From positions 26,936 to 90,935 of the forward strand of contig NZ_JAELTU010000004.1 in the NCBI RefSeq assembly GCF_016429015.1: 64,000 nt of DNA. The letters are read 5' to 3'. This document shows positions 16,456 to 24,759 of the stretch, piece after piece (within the stretch, counting starts at the first letter, position 1; every line of letters begins with the position of its first letter). The notes under the pieces are model-generated. The model saw only the letters and a list, made by a program, of their open reading frames with translations. It had not been told where the DNA came from and did not search any database. The position numbers and the translations under genes were made by a program. Origin of the DNA: Rhizobium sp. ASV20 (lineage in GTDB: Bacteria > Pseudomonadota > Alphaproteobacteria > Rhizobiales > Rhizobiaceae).

Positions 16456-17457
16456 CTATCCGCCTAGTTCTTCCTGTACTTCGGACGGGAAGCTGCTGCG
16501 CACTTTTCCTGGAGTTGCCCCAGAAGCATTCGCGCTTGCCGTGCTGCCCTCAAAGAATGCTGCCCGATGCTGGCGAACCCATTCGTCGATGCTTGTCGGC
16601 CGGAAATCCTTGAGATCCGGTTCCGGTTCGAACGGTTGCGACAATATCGCATTCGCCTCCTCAGGATTGGAGGCGAAGAAGCGGAACTTCGAAGCGACAC
16701 GCCGCCCCGTTCCCGGCCCCATTGCGGCATCCACATCCCTCTCGAAGTCATCGAGCGGCTGGGCGCGATAGGCAACTTGGCGTCCCAGCCATAGGCTCAT
16801 CCGCGCGACGAGCTCCTCGCCTGTCACGCTTTCCGGCCCGGCAATGCGGTGATCACCGGATTGGACACCATGGGCGAGCAAGGCCATGGCCGCGCGGGCG
16901 CAATCGTCGACCGAAGTCCAGGCGATGCGCTGGGATTCGGCAATCGGTGGCGCGAAAACACCCTCTTCGACGATATCTTTCCGGGCGGAGGGCTTCAGCA
17001 GATTGTCGAGATACATGGTAGGCCGCACGATGGTGAAGTGCAGGCCCGATCGGCGCACAATATCCTCGATCATCGCATTGGCGACGAAGCTCGGTTCCCC
17101 GCAAGGTGCGGGACGACTGGCGCTTGCCAGCTTCAGAACAACGGATTTCAGACCGCATGCGATCGCAGCCGATACCGCATTCTCCGCCTGGATGCGCATT
17201 TCCTCCTGCGATCCGATGGGAATTTGCAGCACGGCATGGGCGATACCGGCGCCGGCGGCGCGCAGCGAGGCGGGATCGCGAAGATCGCCTTCGGCAAGTT
17301 CGACGCCAATGGCCGAGAGCGCCGGGACGCGCTTGCGATCCCGGACAAGCGCCCTGACCTTGAAGCCCCGGCGAAGTGCGGCGCGAACGACGGCGCCGCC
17401 CTGTACGCCAGCGGCGAGATAGACAAGGATGGGCTGGGATTTATCGATGGCAGACAT
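16456..17457 (-). CDS. NmrA-like NAD(P)-binding protein (atypical SDR)
   Basis: 333 residues: an N-terminal Rossmann-like segment with a divergent glycine motif (ILVYLAAGVQGGAVVRAALRRGFKVRALVRD), then an NmrA/HSCARG-like body (GVELAEGDLRDPASL, ANAMIEDIVRRSGLHFTIVRPTMYLDNLL). The classical YxxxK pair is absent, as in NmrA sensors and some quinone oxidoreductases. Its role could be redox sensing or reduction of small carbonyls. The last 40 residues (FFEGSTASANASGATPGKV) look disordered. It is convergent with attM. Confidence 0.82.
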   Translation of the reverse strand: MSAIDKSQPILVYLAAGVQGGAVVRAALRRGFKVRALVRDRKRVPALSAIGVELAEGDLRDPASLRAAGAGIAHAVLQIPIGSQEEMRIQAENAVSAAIACGLKSVVLKLASASRPAPCGEPSFVANAMIEDIVRRSGLHFTIVRPTMYLDNLLKPSARKDIVEEGVFAPPIAESQRIAWTSVDDCARAAMALLAHGVQSGDHRIAGPESVTGEELVARMSLWLGRQVAYRAQPLDDFERDVDAAMGPGTGRRVASKFRFFASNPEEANAILSQPFEPEPDLKDFRPTSIDEWVRQHRAAFFEGSTASANASGATPGKVRSSFPSEVQEELGG

Positions 17458-17703
17458 GAAACTACTCCTTCGAGAAAGGCCTGCTGAAGGAGCATCGTCA
17501 GATGGCTACCCAACAGACCCAGAACGCGCACGAGGCGCAGGGACCGTCGGGGTATCTCACGCTAAGCGTGGAATAGAGCTTCTCGCCAAGGAGAAGGGCC
17601 TGGGCCTACCGAGACCAAGCCAGCCATTTTCGACAGATGACGTTTACGGCAGACATGCCGTCGGCGTCAATCGAAAGATGCGAGGCCCGGGCCCGGTCCG
17701 CCC

Positions 17704-18342
17704 TTAGCTCTTGCGTGCCACGATGTAAGGACGTTTGTCGTCTCCCTTCGTGGCATGGTTTTCCGTGGCGAGTATGTCGAATCCCCTCGCGGATATGTGC
17801 TGCGCCAATTCCGATCTCCGGAAGACACCAGCATAGGGTGCCTTGCCGATCGCGCGCATCGCCGGCAGCAGCGCCAGCCGAATGAGCGGGTTCATCTCTC
17901 CGACGCAAGGGGTCTTGGAGATGAACAGGCCTCCCTTGGCGAGCAAGCCGTGAATGTGATGAAGCGTGCCAGGGAGATCACGGACCAGATGCAGATAGTT
18001 GAATCCAAGGATGGCGTTGAACTGCTCCGGGCCGGGCGCGATCGTCTCAGTGGTCGCGACCTGGAAGGCAAGGGCCGGTATCGGCTTGTCGGCATATCGT
18101 TCATTGGCGATTGCGATCATCTCTGTGGAGATATCCGTCGCAAGATACTCTCGAACGCCGCCCGCAAGCTTGAGCGCCGTTGTACCGGTGCCGCAGCCGA
18201 GTTCCAGCACTTTGTCGTCCGCGTTCAGCAGGGCGCGGGTGCGGTCGAGTGTCCGCTCATATGCCGCCTGATCCGCAATCGCGCCCTTGGCGTAGTTGCG
18301 TGAGGCTCGATCCCAGAAACGGGCGTCGCTTGCGGTGTTCAT
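17704..18342 (-). CDS. Class I SAM-dependent methyltransferase
   Basis: 212 residues with motif I VLELGCGTGTTALKLA, an acidic post-I segment EYLATDISTEMIAIAN and motif III region GLLAKGGLFISKTPCVGE. Architecture matches Methyltransf_11/25 proteins related to ubiquinone or toxin methylases; the substrate is unknown. The C-terminal GFDILATENHATKGDDKRPYIVARK is common in small rhizobial methyltransferases. It sits in the same orientation as the XRE regulator, 64 bases downstream of it; co-transcription is possible. Confidence 0.87.
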   Translation of the reverse strand: MNTASDARFWDRASRNYAKGAIADQAAYERTLDRTRALLNADDKVLELGCGTGTTALKLAGGVREYLATDISTEMIAIANERYADKPIPALAFQVATTETIAPGPEQFNAILGFNYLHLVRDLPGTLHHIHGLLAKGGLFISKTPCVGEMNPLIRLALLPAMRAIGKAPYAGVFRRSELAQHISARGFDILATENHATKGDDKRPYIVARKS

Positions 18343-18406
18343 AAAGATCGACTTCCCCCGTTGTCGCTCCTTTGCAATTCCCTCCCTCCTGTAACAACAA
18401 AAACCG

Positions 18407-19288
18407 TCAGGATCTCAAGGCGTGCCAAGGTCCTCCGGAGACGGCGGAATCCGAAGTGGGAGCTGAAAGCAGCGATCTGATCCGTTCGGCGTCCTCCGGC
18501 GTCGCCGGATTGTAGACGATCATGCTGAGATCCGTTCGTCCATCGACCGAAAAGGCTGAGTATTCGAACGAGAGCGGGCCGAGAACTGGATGCCGTATGT
18601 GCTTGACGGCCTCGGTGTGCGTGCCGGGAACATCGTTATCCCGCCACATGGCTCTGAATTCGGGGCTCAGGCGGCACATTTCGGCGACGAAAGGCTCGAT
18701 CTGGGTCGCGGCGCCCGCACGGGCGGAGTCGATGCGGAATGCGCCGAGGGTGAAGCGGGCTACGCTTTCCCAGTCATACTGAGCGGCGCGGGCGCGTGGA
18801 TCGAGGAAAATGAAGCGCAGGATATTGCGCTCGTCCGGCGGCAGGGATTCGTAATCGACCAGCATGACTCTCGACGCCTGATTCCAGGCGATAACGTCCC
18901 AGGTGGCGGTTCTGATAAGGGCCGGGCAGGGCTCTAGAACATCGAGCACGCGCTGCAGCCGCGGCGTCACGCTATCGTTCCGGCGATAATGCGCCTCGGG
19001 CGGACGGCCGAGGCCGAGCAGGAACAGATGCTCCCGCTCCACCTCCGTCAGCATCAGCGCGCGGGCGATCCGGTCCAGCACGTCGGCAGAGGGCGCGCCG
19101 CCGCGGCCTTGTTCCAGCCATGTGTACCATGTCGGACTGATATTGGCGCGCTGCGCCACTTCCTCACGCCGCAGTCCGGGCGTCCGCCGCCGCTCCGAAG
19201 CAAAGCCGAGGGCAGAAGGGTCGAGTTTGGCCCGCCGGTCCCGCAGATAGGTTCCGAGCGGGTTCTCTGTGTCGAGCAGATCGGTCAT
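18407..19288 (-). CDS. XRE-family regulator with MmyB-like ligand domain
   Basis: 293 residues: an N-terminal XRE HTH (RRTPGLRREEVAQRANISPTWYTWLEQGRG, about residues 33-62) and a C-terminal MmyB-like PAS-related domain (PALIRTATWDVIAWNQASRVML, NILRFIFLDPRAR, FEYSAFSVDGRTDLSMIVYNP), which in this family binds fatty-acid-like ligands. Such regulators often sit divergently to a single oxidoreductase gene, as here (91 bases to the SDR gene), and repress it; that role is inferred. Confidence 0.92.
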   Translation of the reverse strand: MTDLLDTENPLGTYLRDRRAKLDPSALGFASERRRTPGLRREEVAQRANISPTWYTWLEQGRGGAPSADVLDRIARALMLTEVEREHLFLLGLGRPPEAHYRRNDSVTPRLQRVLDVLEPCPALIRTATWDVIAWNQASRVMLVDYESLPPDERNILRFIFLDPRARAAQYDWESVARFTLGAFRIDSARAGAATQIEPFVAEMCRLSPEFRAMWRDNDVPGTHTEAVKHIRHPVLGPLSFEYSAFSVDGRTDLSMIVYNPATPEDAERIRSLLSAPTSDSAVSGGPWHALRS

Positions 19289-19379
19289 CCTGTTAGTGCT
19301 TCTACTATGATAAGGTCACTACTTTACCAGAATAAACGATGCGCTCAGATTTGTCTCCAACGAAAAAGGAGACTTGTTC

Positions 19380-20276
19380 ATGCGTGTATTCGTGACTGGC
19401 GCCACCGGAAACATCGGTTCGAATGTCGTCAGAGAGTTGATTGCGGCCGGGCATCAGGTGCTCGGTCTTTGCCGGTCCCAGGAAAAGGCGGCGGCGCTTG
19501 CTGCCGCCGGTGCCGAGGTTCTTCACGGAACGCTTGAGGACATGGACGTTCTCAAGAGCGGCGCCTCTCAGTCCGATGGTGTCATCCATCTCGCCTTCAA
19601 TCACGACTTCTCGAGATTTGCCGAAAATTGCGAGGATGACCGCCGCGTCATCGCAACGCTTGCCATGGCGCTCGCAGGGTCCGCACGGCCGCTTGTCATT
19701 ACCTCGGGAACGCCGATCGCCAACACCGTGCCGGGCGAACCCGCCAAGGAAGACAATGCGATCGTCGGCTCCGACCGGCATCCTCGAGCAGCTTCCGAGG
19801 AGGCGGCGATCCTCGCCAGCGAGATCGGCGTCAACGTCTCGGTTGTACGATTGCCGCAGGTGCATGATCCGGTCAGCCAGGGGCTCATTACGCCGTTGAT
19901 TGAGATATTCCGGCAAAAGGGTGTCTGCGCCTATGTCGGAGACGGGCTTAGCCGCTGGCCGGCTGCACATTTTTCCGATGTCGCGCGGCTCTATCGCCTC
20001 GTTGTCGAACGAGCCGAACCGGGCGCCAGATATCACGCGGTTGCCGAAGAGGGCGTTCCGATGCGCGATATCGCCGAGACCATCGGTCGGCGCCTGAATC
20101 TGCCGGTCAAATCCGTCGACAAGGAAGAAGCCGGGAATTATTTCGGCTGGCTCGCGCTGTTTGCCGGTCACGACATGCCGGCCTCCAGCGCCAAGACGCG
20201 GCAAAAGCTGGGCTGGGAGCCGACCGGCCCGAAGCTGCTCGCCGATCTCGCCGAATTGCGGCTAGCTGGCGCGTGA
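19380..20276 (+). CDS. Extended SDR / NAD-dependent epimerase-like protein
   Basis: 298 residues. ATG 19380 is chosen because AAAGGAG at 19366-19372 is 7 bases away; an in-frame TTG at 19374 is too close to it. The N-terminus has a full Rossmann motif (VFVTGATGNIGSNVVRELI), followed by VIHLAFNHDF and a C-terminal part typical of NAD-epimerase-like reductases (FSDVARLYRLVVERAEPG, SSAKTRQKLGWEP). The Tyr-x3-Lys pair is not evident, so catalysis is uncertain. Probably regulated by the divergent XRE/MmyB protein. Confidence 0.88.
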   Translation: MRVFVTGATGNIGSNVVRELIAAGHQVLGLCRSQEKAAALAAAGAEVLHGTLEDMDVLKSGASQSDGVIHLAFNHDFSRFAENCEDDRRVIATLAMALAGSARPLVITSGTPIANTVPGEPAKEDNAIVGSDRHPRAASEEAAILASEIGVNVSVVRLPQVHDPVSQGLITPLIEIFRQKGVCAYVGDGLSRWPAAHFSDVARLYRLVVERAEPGARYHAVAEEGVPMRDIAETIGRRLNLPVKSVDKEEAGNYFGWLALFAGHDMPASSAKTRQKLGWEPTGPKLLADLAELRLAGA

Positions 20277-20376
20277 CGCTATTCATTTCGGAGTCCCGCT
20301 AAGAGTAACTTATCCGAGAAGATCAATAGCCAATCATCTGGCTTGGCCATTCTGATTGGCCCAGGCGCGGACGCCG

Positions 20377-21273
20377 CTAAGATTTGCCAGGCCTTGCATC
20401 CAGCGAGGCCTGGCGCGCAATATGATCGATGAATCGCAACAGCAGCGGGTTTTTGTCGTCGCTGCGCCAGCACAGGCCAACCGGCCAGCGAGACTCCGGG
20501 CCGGACAGCTGAAATTGGCGCGTCCGCCCACCCAAGGCTTCCACACCCTGCAAGGGAAGGAATGCCGCCCCAAGCCCGGCCGCGACAACGGCATGAACGG
20601 TCAGGATATCCTCGGCATATTGAATGATGCGCGGCTCGAAGTGTGATGTCGCGCACCACCGCACGATCTGCGCGTCCAACCCCGATCCCCGACCCGGCGA
20701 TAGTGCAACGAAGCCAAGATCGTTGAGTGCCGATAGCCGACTCAAGGGTGGTTCATCCATGGCAAGTGGCAGCACAAGCGCCAGTCGCTCCTCAAGCAGC
20801 GGCATGAAGGATAGCCCCTCTGCCTCTTCGGGCGCACGGCAAAAGCCGGCATCGAGCCGTCCGTCGAGCAGACGCTGATGCTGTTCGCTTGAGGGCAGGT
20901 CGTCGAGCATGATCTGGCAGTCGGGCGTCCCCACCCTGAAGTCGGCAATCAGCCGGGGGGCGAGGATAAGTGTCGAAATACCGAATGCAATATCGAGGAG
21001 GCCAGCCAGACCCGCATTGGCGCGGCGCATCCTGGCGTCCACCTCATCGCTCAATCGCAGCAGCTTGTGCGCTTCCTTCTTGAGCAGTTTGCCGAGCACC
21101 GTCAGCCTTGCGCCGTGTCGCCCGCGCTCGAACAACTCCCCGCCGACCGTTGCTTCCAAAGTCTGGATTTGTTTGGTCAACGTCGATTGCGTCACGAATA
21201 GCTTGTCGGCTGCCTTGCCGTAATGGCCGGCTTCGGCGAGGAGAACGAAGGAGCGGAGTAACTTGAGATCCAT
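20377..21273 (-). CDS. LysR-family transcriptional regulator
   Basis: 298 residues with LysR HTH (SFVLLAEAGHYGKAADKLFVTQSTLTKQIQTLEATVG) and effector domain (LDIAFGISTLILAPRLIADFR, GLGAAFLPLQGVEALGG). Divergent from the nitrilase-family gene with a 100-base gap, which makes that enzyme its probable target. The TQSTLTKQIQTLE form of the recognition helix is typical of CbbR/BenM-like members; the inducer is unknown. Confidence 0.92.
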   Translation of the reverse strand: MDLKLLRSFVLLAEAGHYGKAADKLFVTQSTLTKQIQTLEATVGGELFERGRHGARLTVLGKLLKKEAHKLLRLSDEVDARMRRANAGLAGLLDIAFGISTLILAPRLIADFRVGTPDCQIMLDDLPSSEQHQRLLDGRLDAGFCRAPEEAEGLSFMPLLEERLALVLPLAMDEPPLSRLSALNDLGFVALSPGRGSGLDAQIVRWCATSHFEPRIIQYAEDILTVHAVVAAGLGAAFLPLQGVEALGGRTRQFQLSGPESRWPVGLCWRSDDKNPLLLRFIDHIARQASLDARPGKS

Positions 21274-21373
21274 TCGATTTACGACTTAAATGCATCGAAG
21301 ATCTCATTTTACGGAATGAAAGCTCTATGGTCAAATTGCTCTCAGACATAAGACATCAGGAGCAAAGACGATC

Positions 21374-22360
21374 ATGTTGAAAGTATCTTCCGTCCAGTTT
21401 CAGCACCGGGCGAGCGACAAGGCCTATAATCTCGACCGAGTGACCACGCTTGCGCGGCAAGCGGCCGGCGACGGCAGCAAGCTGGTGGTCTTTCCGGAGA
21501 TGTGCATCTGCGGCTATTGGCATGTTCCCAAGCTCGATGCCGAGGCCATCCGTGCGCTCGCCGAGCCGCTATCCGGCCCGTCGATCTCTTATGTCGCCGG
21601 CCTGGCGCGAGAACTCGGCATCGGGATCGGTGCCGGCTTCCTGGAGCTTGGCGACGATGGTGCAGTCTACAATTCCTATGCGATGTGTCTGCCCGACGGA
21701 CAAATCCACTGCCACCGCAAACTACATGCCTGGGAGCATCGCGCCATATCGAGCGGCGACCATTACACTGTCTTCGATACGCCATGGGACATCCGCGTCG
21801 GCATCCTCATCTGCTGGGACAATAATCTCATCGAAAACGCCCGTGCGACGGCCTTGCTCGGCGCGGAGCTTCTGATCGCGCCGCATCAGGCCGGTGGCGG
21901 CCAATCGGTCAGCCCGCACGGTATGAAGCGAATCCCGGTGGAAAAATGGGTCCGTCGTCATGAAGATCCGCAGGCCATCGAGGATGAAATTCGCGGGCCG
22001 AACGGCCGCGAATGGTTCATGCGCTGGCTGCCGTCACGTGCGCACGACAATGGGATGTTCCTTATCTTCAGCAATGGCATCGGCCAGGACGAAGATGAGG
22101 TACGGACGGGGAATGCCATGATCCTCGATCCCTATGGGCGGATCCTGGCGGAGACCTGGGAAGCTGCCGACGCGATCGTCAGCACCGAGCTGGATCTTTC
22201 GCTGCTGGACAAGTGCACGGGCCAACGCTGGATCAGGGGTCGCCGCCCCGAGCTCTATGGCATCTTCACGCAACCCAATCCAGGTGGCCTGTCGCCCATG
22301 GATGCCCGCTACTCCGAGGCCCCGACGCGAAGGGTCGCGCGCATCGCGGAGGCGAAGTGA
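21374..22360 (+). CDS. Nitrilase-superfamily carbon-nitrogen hydrolase
   Basis: 328 residues with the Glu-Lys-Cys triad: Glu42 in VVFPEMCICGYW, Lys116 in CHRKLHAWEH and Cys147 in GILICWDNN. The family hydrolyses nitriles, amides or N-carbamoyl groups. The sequence around Cys (CWDNN rather than CxE) and the large insert GGGQSVSPHGMKRIPVEKWVRR point to an amidase branch rather than a true nitrilase. A C-terminal PELYGIFTQPNPGG completes the fold. Cytosolic. The divergent LysR gene is the likely regulator. Substrate not identifiable. Confidence 0.88.
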   Translation: MLKVSSVQFQHRASDKAYNLDRVTTLARQAAGDGSKLVVFPEMCICGYWHVPKLDAEAIRALAEPLSGPSISYVAGLARELGIGIGAGFLELGDDGAVYNSYAMCLPDGQIHCHRKLHAWEHRAISSGDHYTVFDTPWDIRVGILICWDNNLIENARATALLGAELLIAPHQAGGGQSVSPHGMKRIPVEKWVRRHEDPQAIEDEIRGPNGREWFMRWLPSRAHDNGMFLIFSNGIGQDEDEVRTGNAMILDPYGRILAETWEAADAIVSTELDLSLLDKCTGQRWIRGRRPELYGIFTQPNPGGLSPMDARYSEAPTRRVARIAEAK

Positions 22361-22667
22361 GGATATCGTGAGGCAAGCCCGTTTCCGGCTATGCAAGCCA
22401 CTTTGATGGAGGGGCGGGCGGCAAGGTGGAATTGTTCCGCCCTATCGTTCGCCCGCGGCTCGGCGCCTGAAGATGGAGTTTGTCTGTCGGGTGCATCGCG
22501 ACACGCTAGCTCATAGGGACTGCTATCGGATTTCCGCAAGGCCGGTAGCGGTCTCTTCGTTTCTGCAAAGCGCTTGCCGGATTTTGCTCTTCCACGCAGT
22601 AGATGCGCCGATGCCACAAAGGCAATCTCGCGAGAGCTTCAGTTTTTGAATTGAAATCAGTGCCATA
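22361..22667. other. 307-base stretch with no recognised gene
   Basis: Lies between the nitrilase-type stop and the 3' end of tRNA-Ser. I see no convincing start with ribosome-binding site, no clear terminator and no known repeat. Short frames on both strands give Arg/Ser-rich low-quality peptides. No 3' tRNA duplication suggestive of an integrated element is visible. Confidence 0.6.
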
Positions 22668-22757
22668 TGGCGGACAAGGTGGGATTCGAACCCACGGTAC
22701 GCTTTCACGCACACACGCGTTCCAGGCGTGCGCCTTAAACCACTCGGCCACCTGTCC
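22668..22757 (-). tRNA. tRNA-Ser (anticodon GGA)
   Basis: A complete 90-base class II tRNA with encoded CCA. On the minus strand it folds as acceptor GGACAGG/CTTGTCC (one G-T pair), D arm GCCGAGTGGTTTAAGGC, anticodon arm CACGC-CTGGAAC-GCGTG with anticodon GGA, a long variable arm (18 bases) characteristic of tRNA-Ser, and a T arm GTGGG-TTCGAAT-CCCAC. Reads UCC and UCU codons. Confidence 0.97.
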
Positions 22758-22994
22758 TTCTTAGGCGTTTCGCACCCGCTCGGGGCGCAAATCGTCGGAA
22801 CGGCGCGATATATACCGATGAATTCCAAGCAATCAACCCGAATCTGACAGATTTTTGACTTATCGTCGCAAAACTCTGTATCTGGCCCCCATTGCGCTTA
22901 TTTTGCGGCCAACTTATCTATGGATATAGATGAAGCGGCGATAGACGGATTGGCCCTTTTGGGGGCCGTAAGTAGTGAGTATCCGGAGGGAGTG

Positions 22995-23312
22995 ATGCGT
23001 TTCCTGTTGCGTTTTGCCAGCCTCGTCGCGCTGGTGGTTGCGGTTATCGCCGGAACCATCGATTCCATTCAGTCGGTCGCCTCTTCGGCGGTGGTGCTGA
23101 CCCCGATGGGGGATGCCTGGAATGATGTCAGCCCATCATCGCTGGCGACGGTACGCTCCGCGATCGCCTATTATGTTCATCCGCGCTTCTATGACATGGC
23201 GATGCAGTGGCTGCTGTTTCAGCCGGCATTCGCGGTCTTCCTGATCCTCTCCTTGCTGCTATGGATGGTCGCCTACAAGCGGCCGGCGGCAGCAGGGCGG
23301 CTTGGCGTCTGA
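22995..23312 (+). CDS. Small inner-membrane protein, function unknown
   Basis: 105 residues from ATG 22995, chosen because GGAGGGAG lies just upstream (22985-22992). It has an N-terminal hydrophobic helix (FLLRFASLVALVVAVIAGTID), a periplasmic middle (VVLTPMGDAWNDVSPSSLATVRSAI), and a second helix (FAVFLILSLLLWMVAYKR) followed by positive residues. The arrangement suggests two spans with both termini in the cytoplasm. I do not recognise a named family; similar small proteins occur near tRNA genes in rhizobia, which is a general impression only. Confidence 0.7.
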   Translation: MRFLLRFASLVALVVAVIAGTIDSIQSVASSAVVLTPMGDAWNDVSPSSLATVRSAIAYYVHPRFYDMAMQWLLFQPAFAVFLILSLLLWMVAYKRPAAAGRLGV

Positions 23313-23683
23313 GCTGACTGTCGACCGCTTTTTACCCTGCCCCATTCCGGGAATTTGGGTTAATGCTAACGCATGTCTCAAAGGGGCTGCGAGAGTGTCG
23401 AAAAGGGTTTGACCCTTGGTTGCAGACTATCGGATAGCTGCCGTTTTGATCGATTAAATTGCAGTTTGAAGGCGAAATTGTTTAAAAAACGGCTACCTTG
23501 AGCAGGTTTTCAGCAATTCCCACAAATCTTTACCAACTGAAAAATTTCTCGTGAATTTTTCGTGCAGCCATGCAAGGATGCGCGCCAGCTTGGCCTCGGG
23601 GGAGGCTGGCGGTTCCGCAGACATGCCCGAACAATGGGCTTGCGGGAGGACCCAACAAGATAGCAACAACAGGGCTGCGACTC
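23313..23683. other. 371-base leader region upstream of the nucleoside operon
   Basis: Long untranslated region before the binding-protein gene. It contains a small perfect hairpin, AAGGGT (23403-23408), TTG, ACCCTT (23412-23417), and AT-rich sequence at 23455-23500 and 23510-23560 suited to a promoter. No complete purine or preQ1 riboswitch fold was recognised. Short frames inside lack ribosome-binding sites. It probably carries the operon promoter and operator, but I cannot place either exactly. Confidence 0.45.
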
Positions 23684-24679
23684 ATGAAAAAATCCCTTCT
23701 GACCCTTTTCGCCTTGGCTGCCATGTCGGCGACGGCGCTTGCGGCCGACATCAAGCCGGCGATCGTCTACGGTACAGGCGGCAAGTTCGACAAGTCCTTC
23801 AACGAAGCAGCCTACAATGGCGCTGAAAAGTTCAAGAAGGAAACCGGCATCGCTTACCGCGACTTCGAGCCGACGGGCGACACCCAGGGTGAGCAGGCGC
23901 TCCGCAACTTCGCCAGCAAGGGTTTCAATCCGGTTATCGCCGTTTCGTTCGCCTGGACATCGGCTCTCCAGAAGGTTGCTGCTGAATATCCGAAGACCGA
24001 ATTCGTGCTGATCGACGACAGCCTCGACCTGCCGAACGTTCGCTCGGTCAAGTTCAAGGAAAACGAAGGCTCCTACCTCGCCGGCGTCATGGCGGCCATC
24101 GCATCGAAGACCGGCAAGGTCGGCTTCGTCGGCGGTATGGACATTCCGCTGATCCGCAAGTTCGAGTGCGGCTATGAACTCGGCGCACGCGCCACCAATC
24201 CGAAGATCGAAGTCTTTCAGAACATGACCGGCACGACCGGTGCTGCCTGGAACGACCCGGTTCGCGGCGGCGAACTCACCAAGAACCAGATCGACCAGGG
24301 CGCTGACGTCGTTTACGCAGCTGCTGGCGCAACCGGCCTCGGCGTCCTGCAGACCGCCGCCGACAACAAGAAGCTCTCGATCGGCGTCGATAGCAATCAG
24401 AACTACCTGCATCCGGGTTCGGTTCTGACTTCCGTCGTCAAGCGCGTCGACCTCGCCGTTTACAACGCCTTCAGCGACGCCAAGAACGGCAAGTTCACGG
24501 CTGGCATCCAGAACCTCGGCCTGAAGGAAGATGGCGTCACCGTCGCCATGGACGACAACAACAAGCCGCTCGTTACCGCGGACATGCAGGCTGCCGTCGA
24601 CAAGGCGCGGGCCGATATCATCGCTGGCACCGTCAAGGTCCACGACTATCTGACCGACAACGCCTGCCCGAAGAACTGA
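23684..24679 (+). CDS. BMP-family nucleoside ABC transporter substrate-binding protein
   Basis: 331 residues with a cleavable signal peptide (MKKSLLTLFALAAMSATALA, cut before ADIKP) and no lipobox Cys, so it is a free periplasmic protein as expected in a Gram-negative. BMP/PnrA-type motifs: YGTGGKFDKSFNEAAYNGAE, FVLIDDSLDLPNVRSVKFKENEGSYLAGVMAA and GADVVYAAAGATGLGVLQ. The family binds purine and other nucleosides. ATG 23684 is set by the signal peptide. It is the first gene of an eight-gene operon and is followed by a strong hairpin that would make it the most abundant product. Confidence 0.94.
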   Translation: MKKSLLTLFALAAMSATALAADIKPAIVYGTGGKFDKSFNEAAYNGAEKFKKETGIAYRDFEPTGDTQGEQALRNFASKGFNPVIAVSFAWTSALQKVAAEYPKTEFVLIDDSLDLPNVRSVKFKENEGSYLAGVMAAIASKTGKVGFVGGMDIPLIRKFECGYELGARATNPKIEVFQNMTGTTGAAWNDPVRGGELTKNQIDQGADVVYAAAGATGLGVLQTAADNKKLSIGVDSNQNYLHPGSVLTSVVKRVDLAVYNAFSDAKNGKFTAGIQNLGLKEDGVTVAMDDNNKPLVTADMQAAVDKARADIIAGTVKVHDYLTDNACPKN

Positions 24680-24687
24680 TATGAAAC

Positions 24688-24728
24688 AAGGGCGTATGAC
24701 GAAGCAAACCGTCATACGCCCTTTTCTT
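24688..24728 (+). terminator. Intra-operon terminator or attenuator after the binding-protein gene
   Basis: AAGGGCGTATGACG (24688-24701) and CGTCATACGCCCTT (24710-24723) form a perfect 14-bp stem with an 8-base loop, followed by TTCTT. It lies 9 bases after the binding-protein stop and 37 bases before the ATPase start. Partial termination here would give more binding protein than membrane components, a common arrangement in ABC operons. Confidence 0.85.
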
Positions 24729-24759
24729 ATCCGGAATCTGGTTTCTGGAGCCTGCTATA

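Noticed and set aside
17458..17703. Possible small gene between the NmrA-like and methyltransferase genes
   Set aside because: Frames on both strands lack a ribosome-binding site and protein-like composition.
22361..22757. Genomic-island attachment site at tRNA-Ser
   Set aside because: No integrase gene and no repeat of the tRNA 3' end within the window.
23313..23683. Purine riboswitch before the nucleoside operon
   Set aside because: No matching three-way junction with the conserved loops could be traced.
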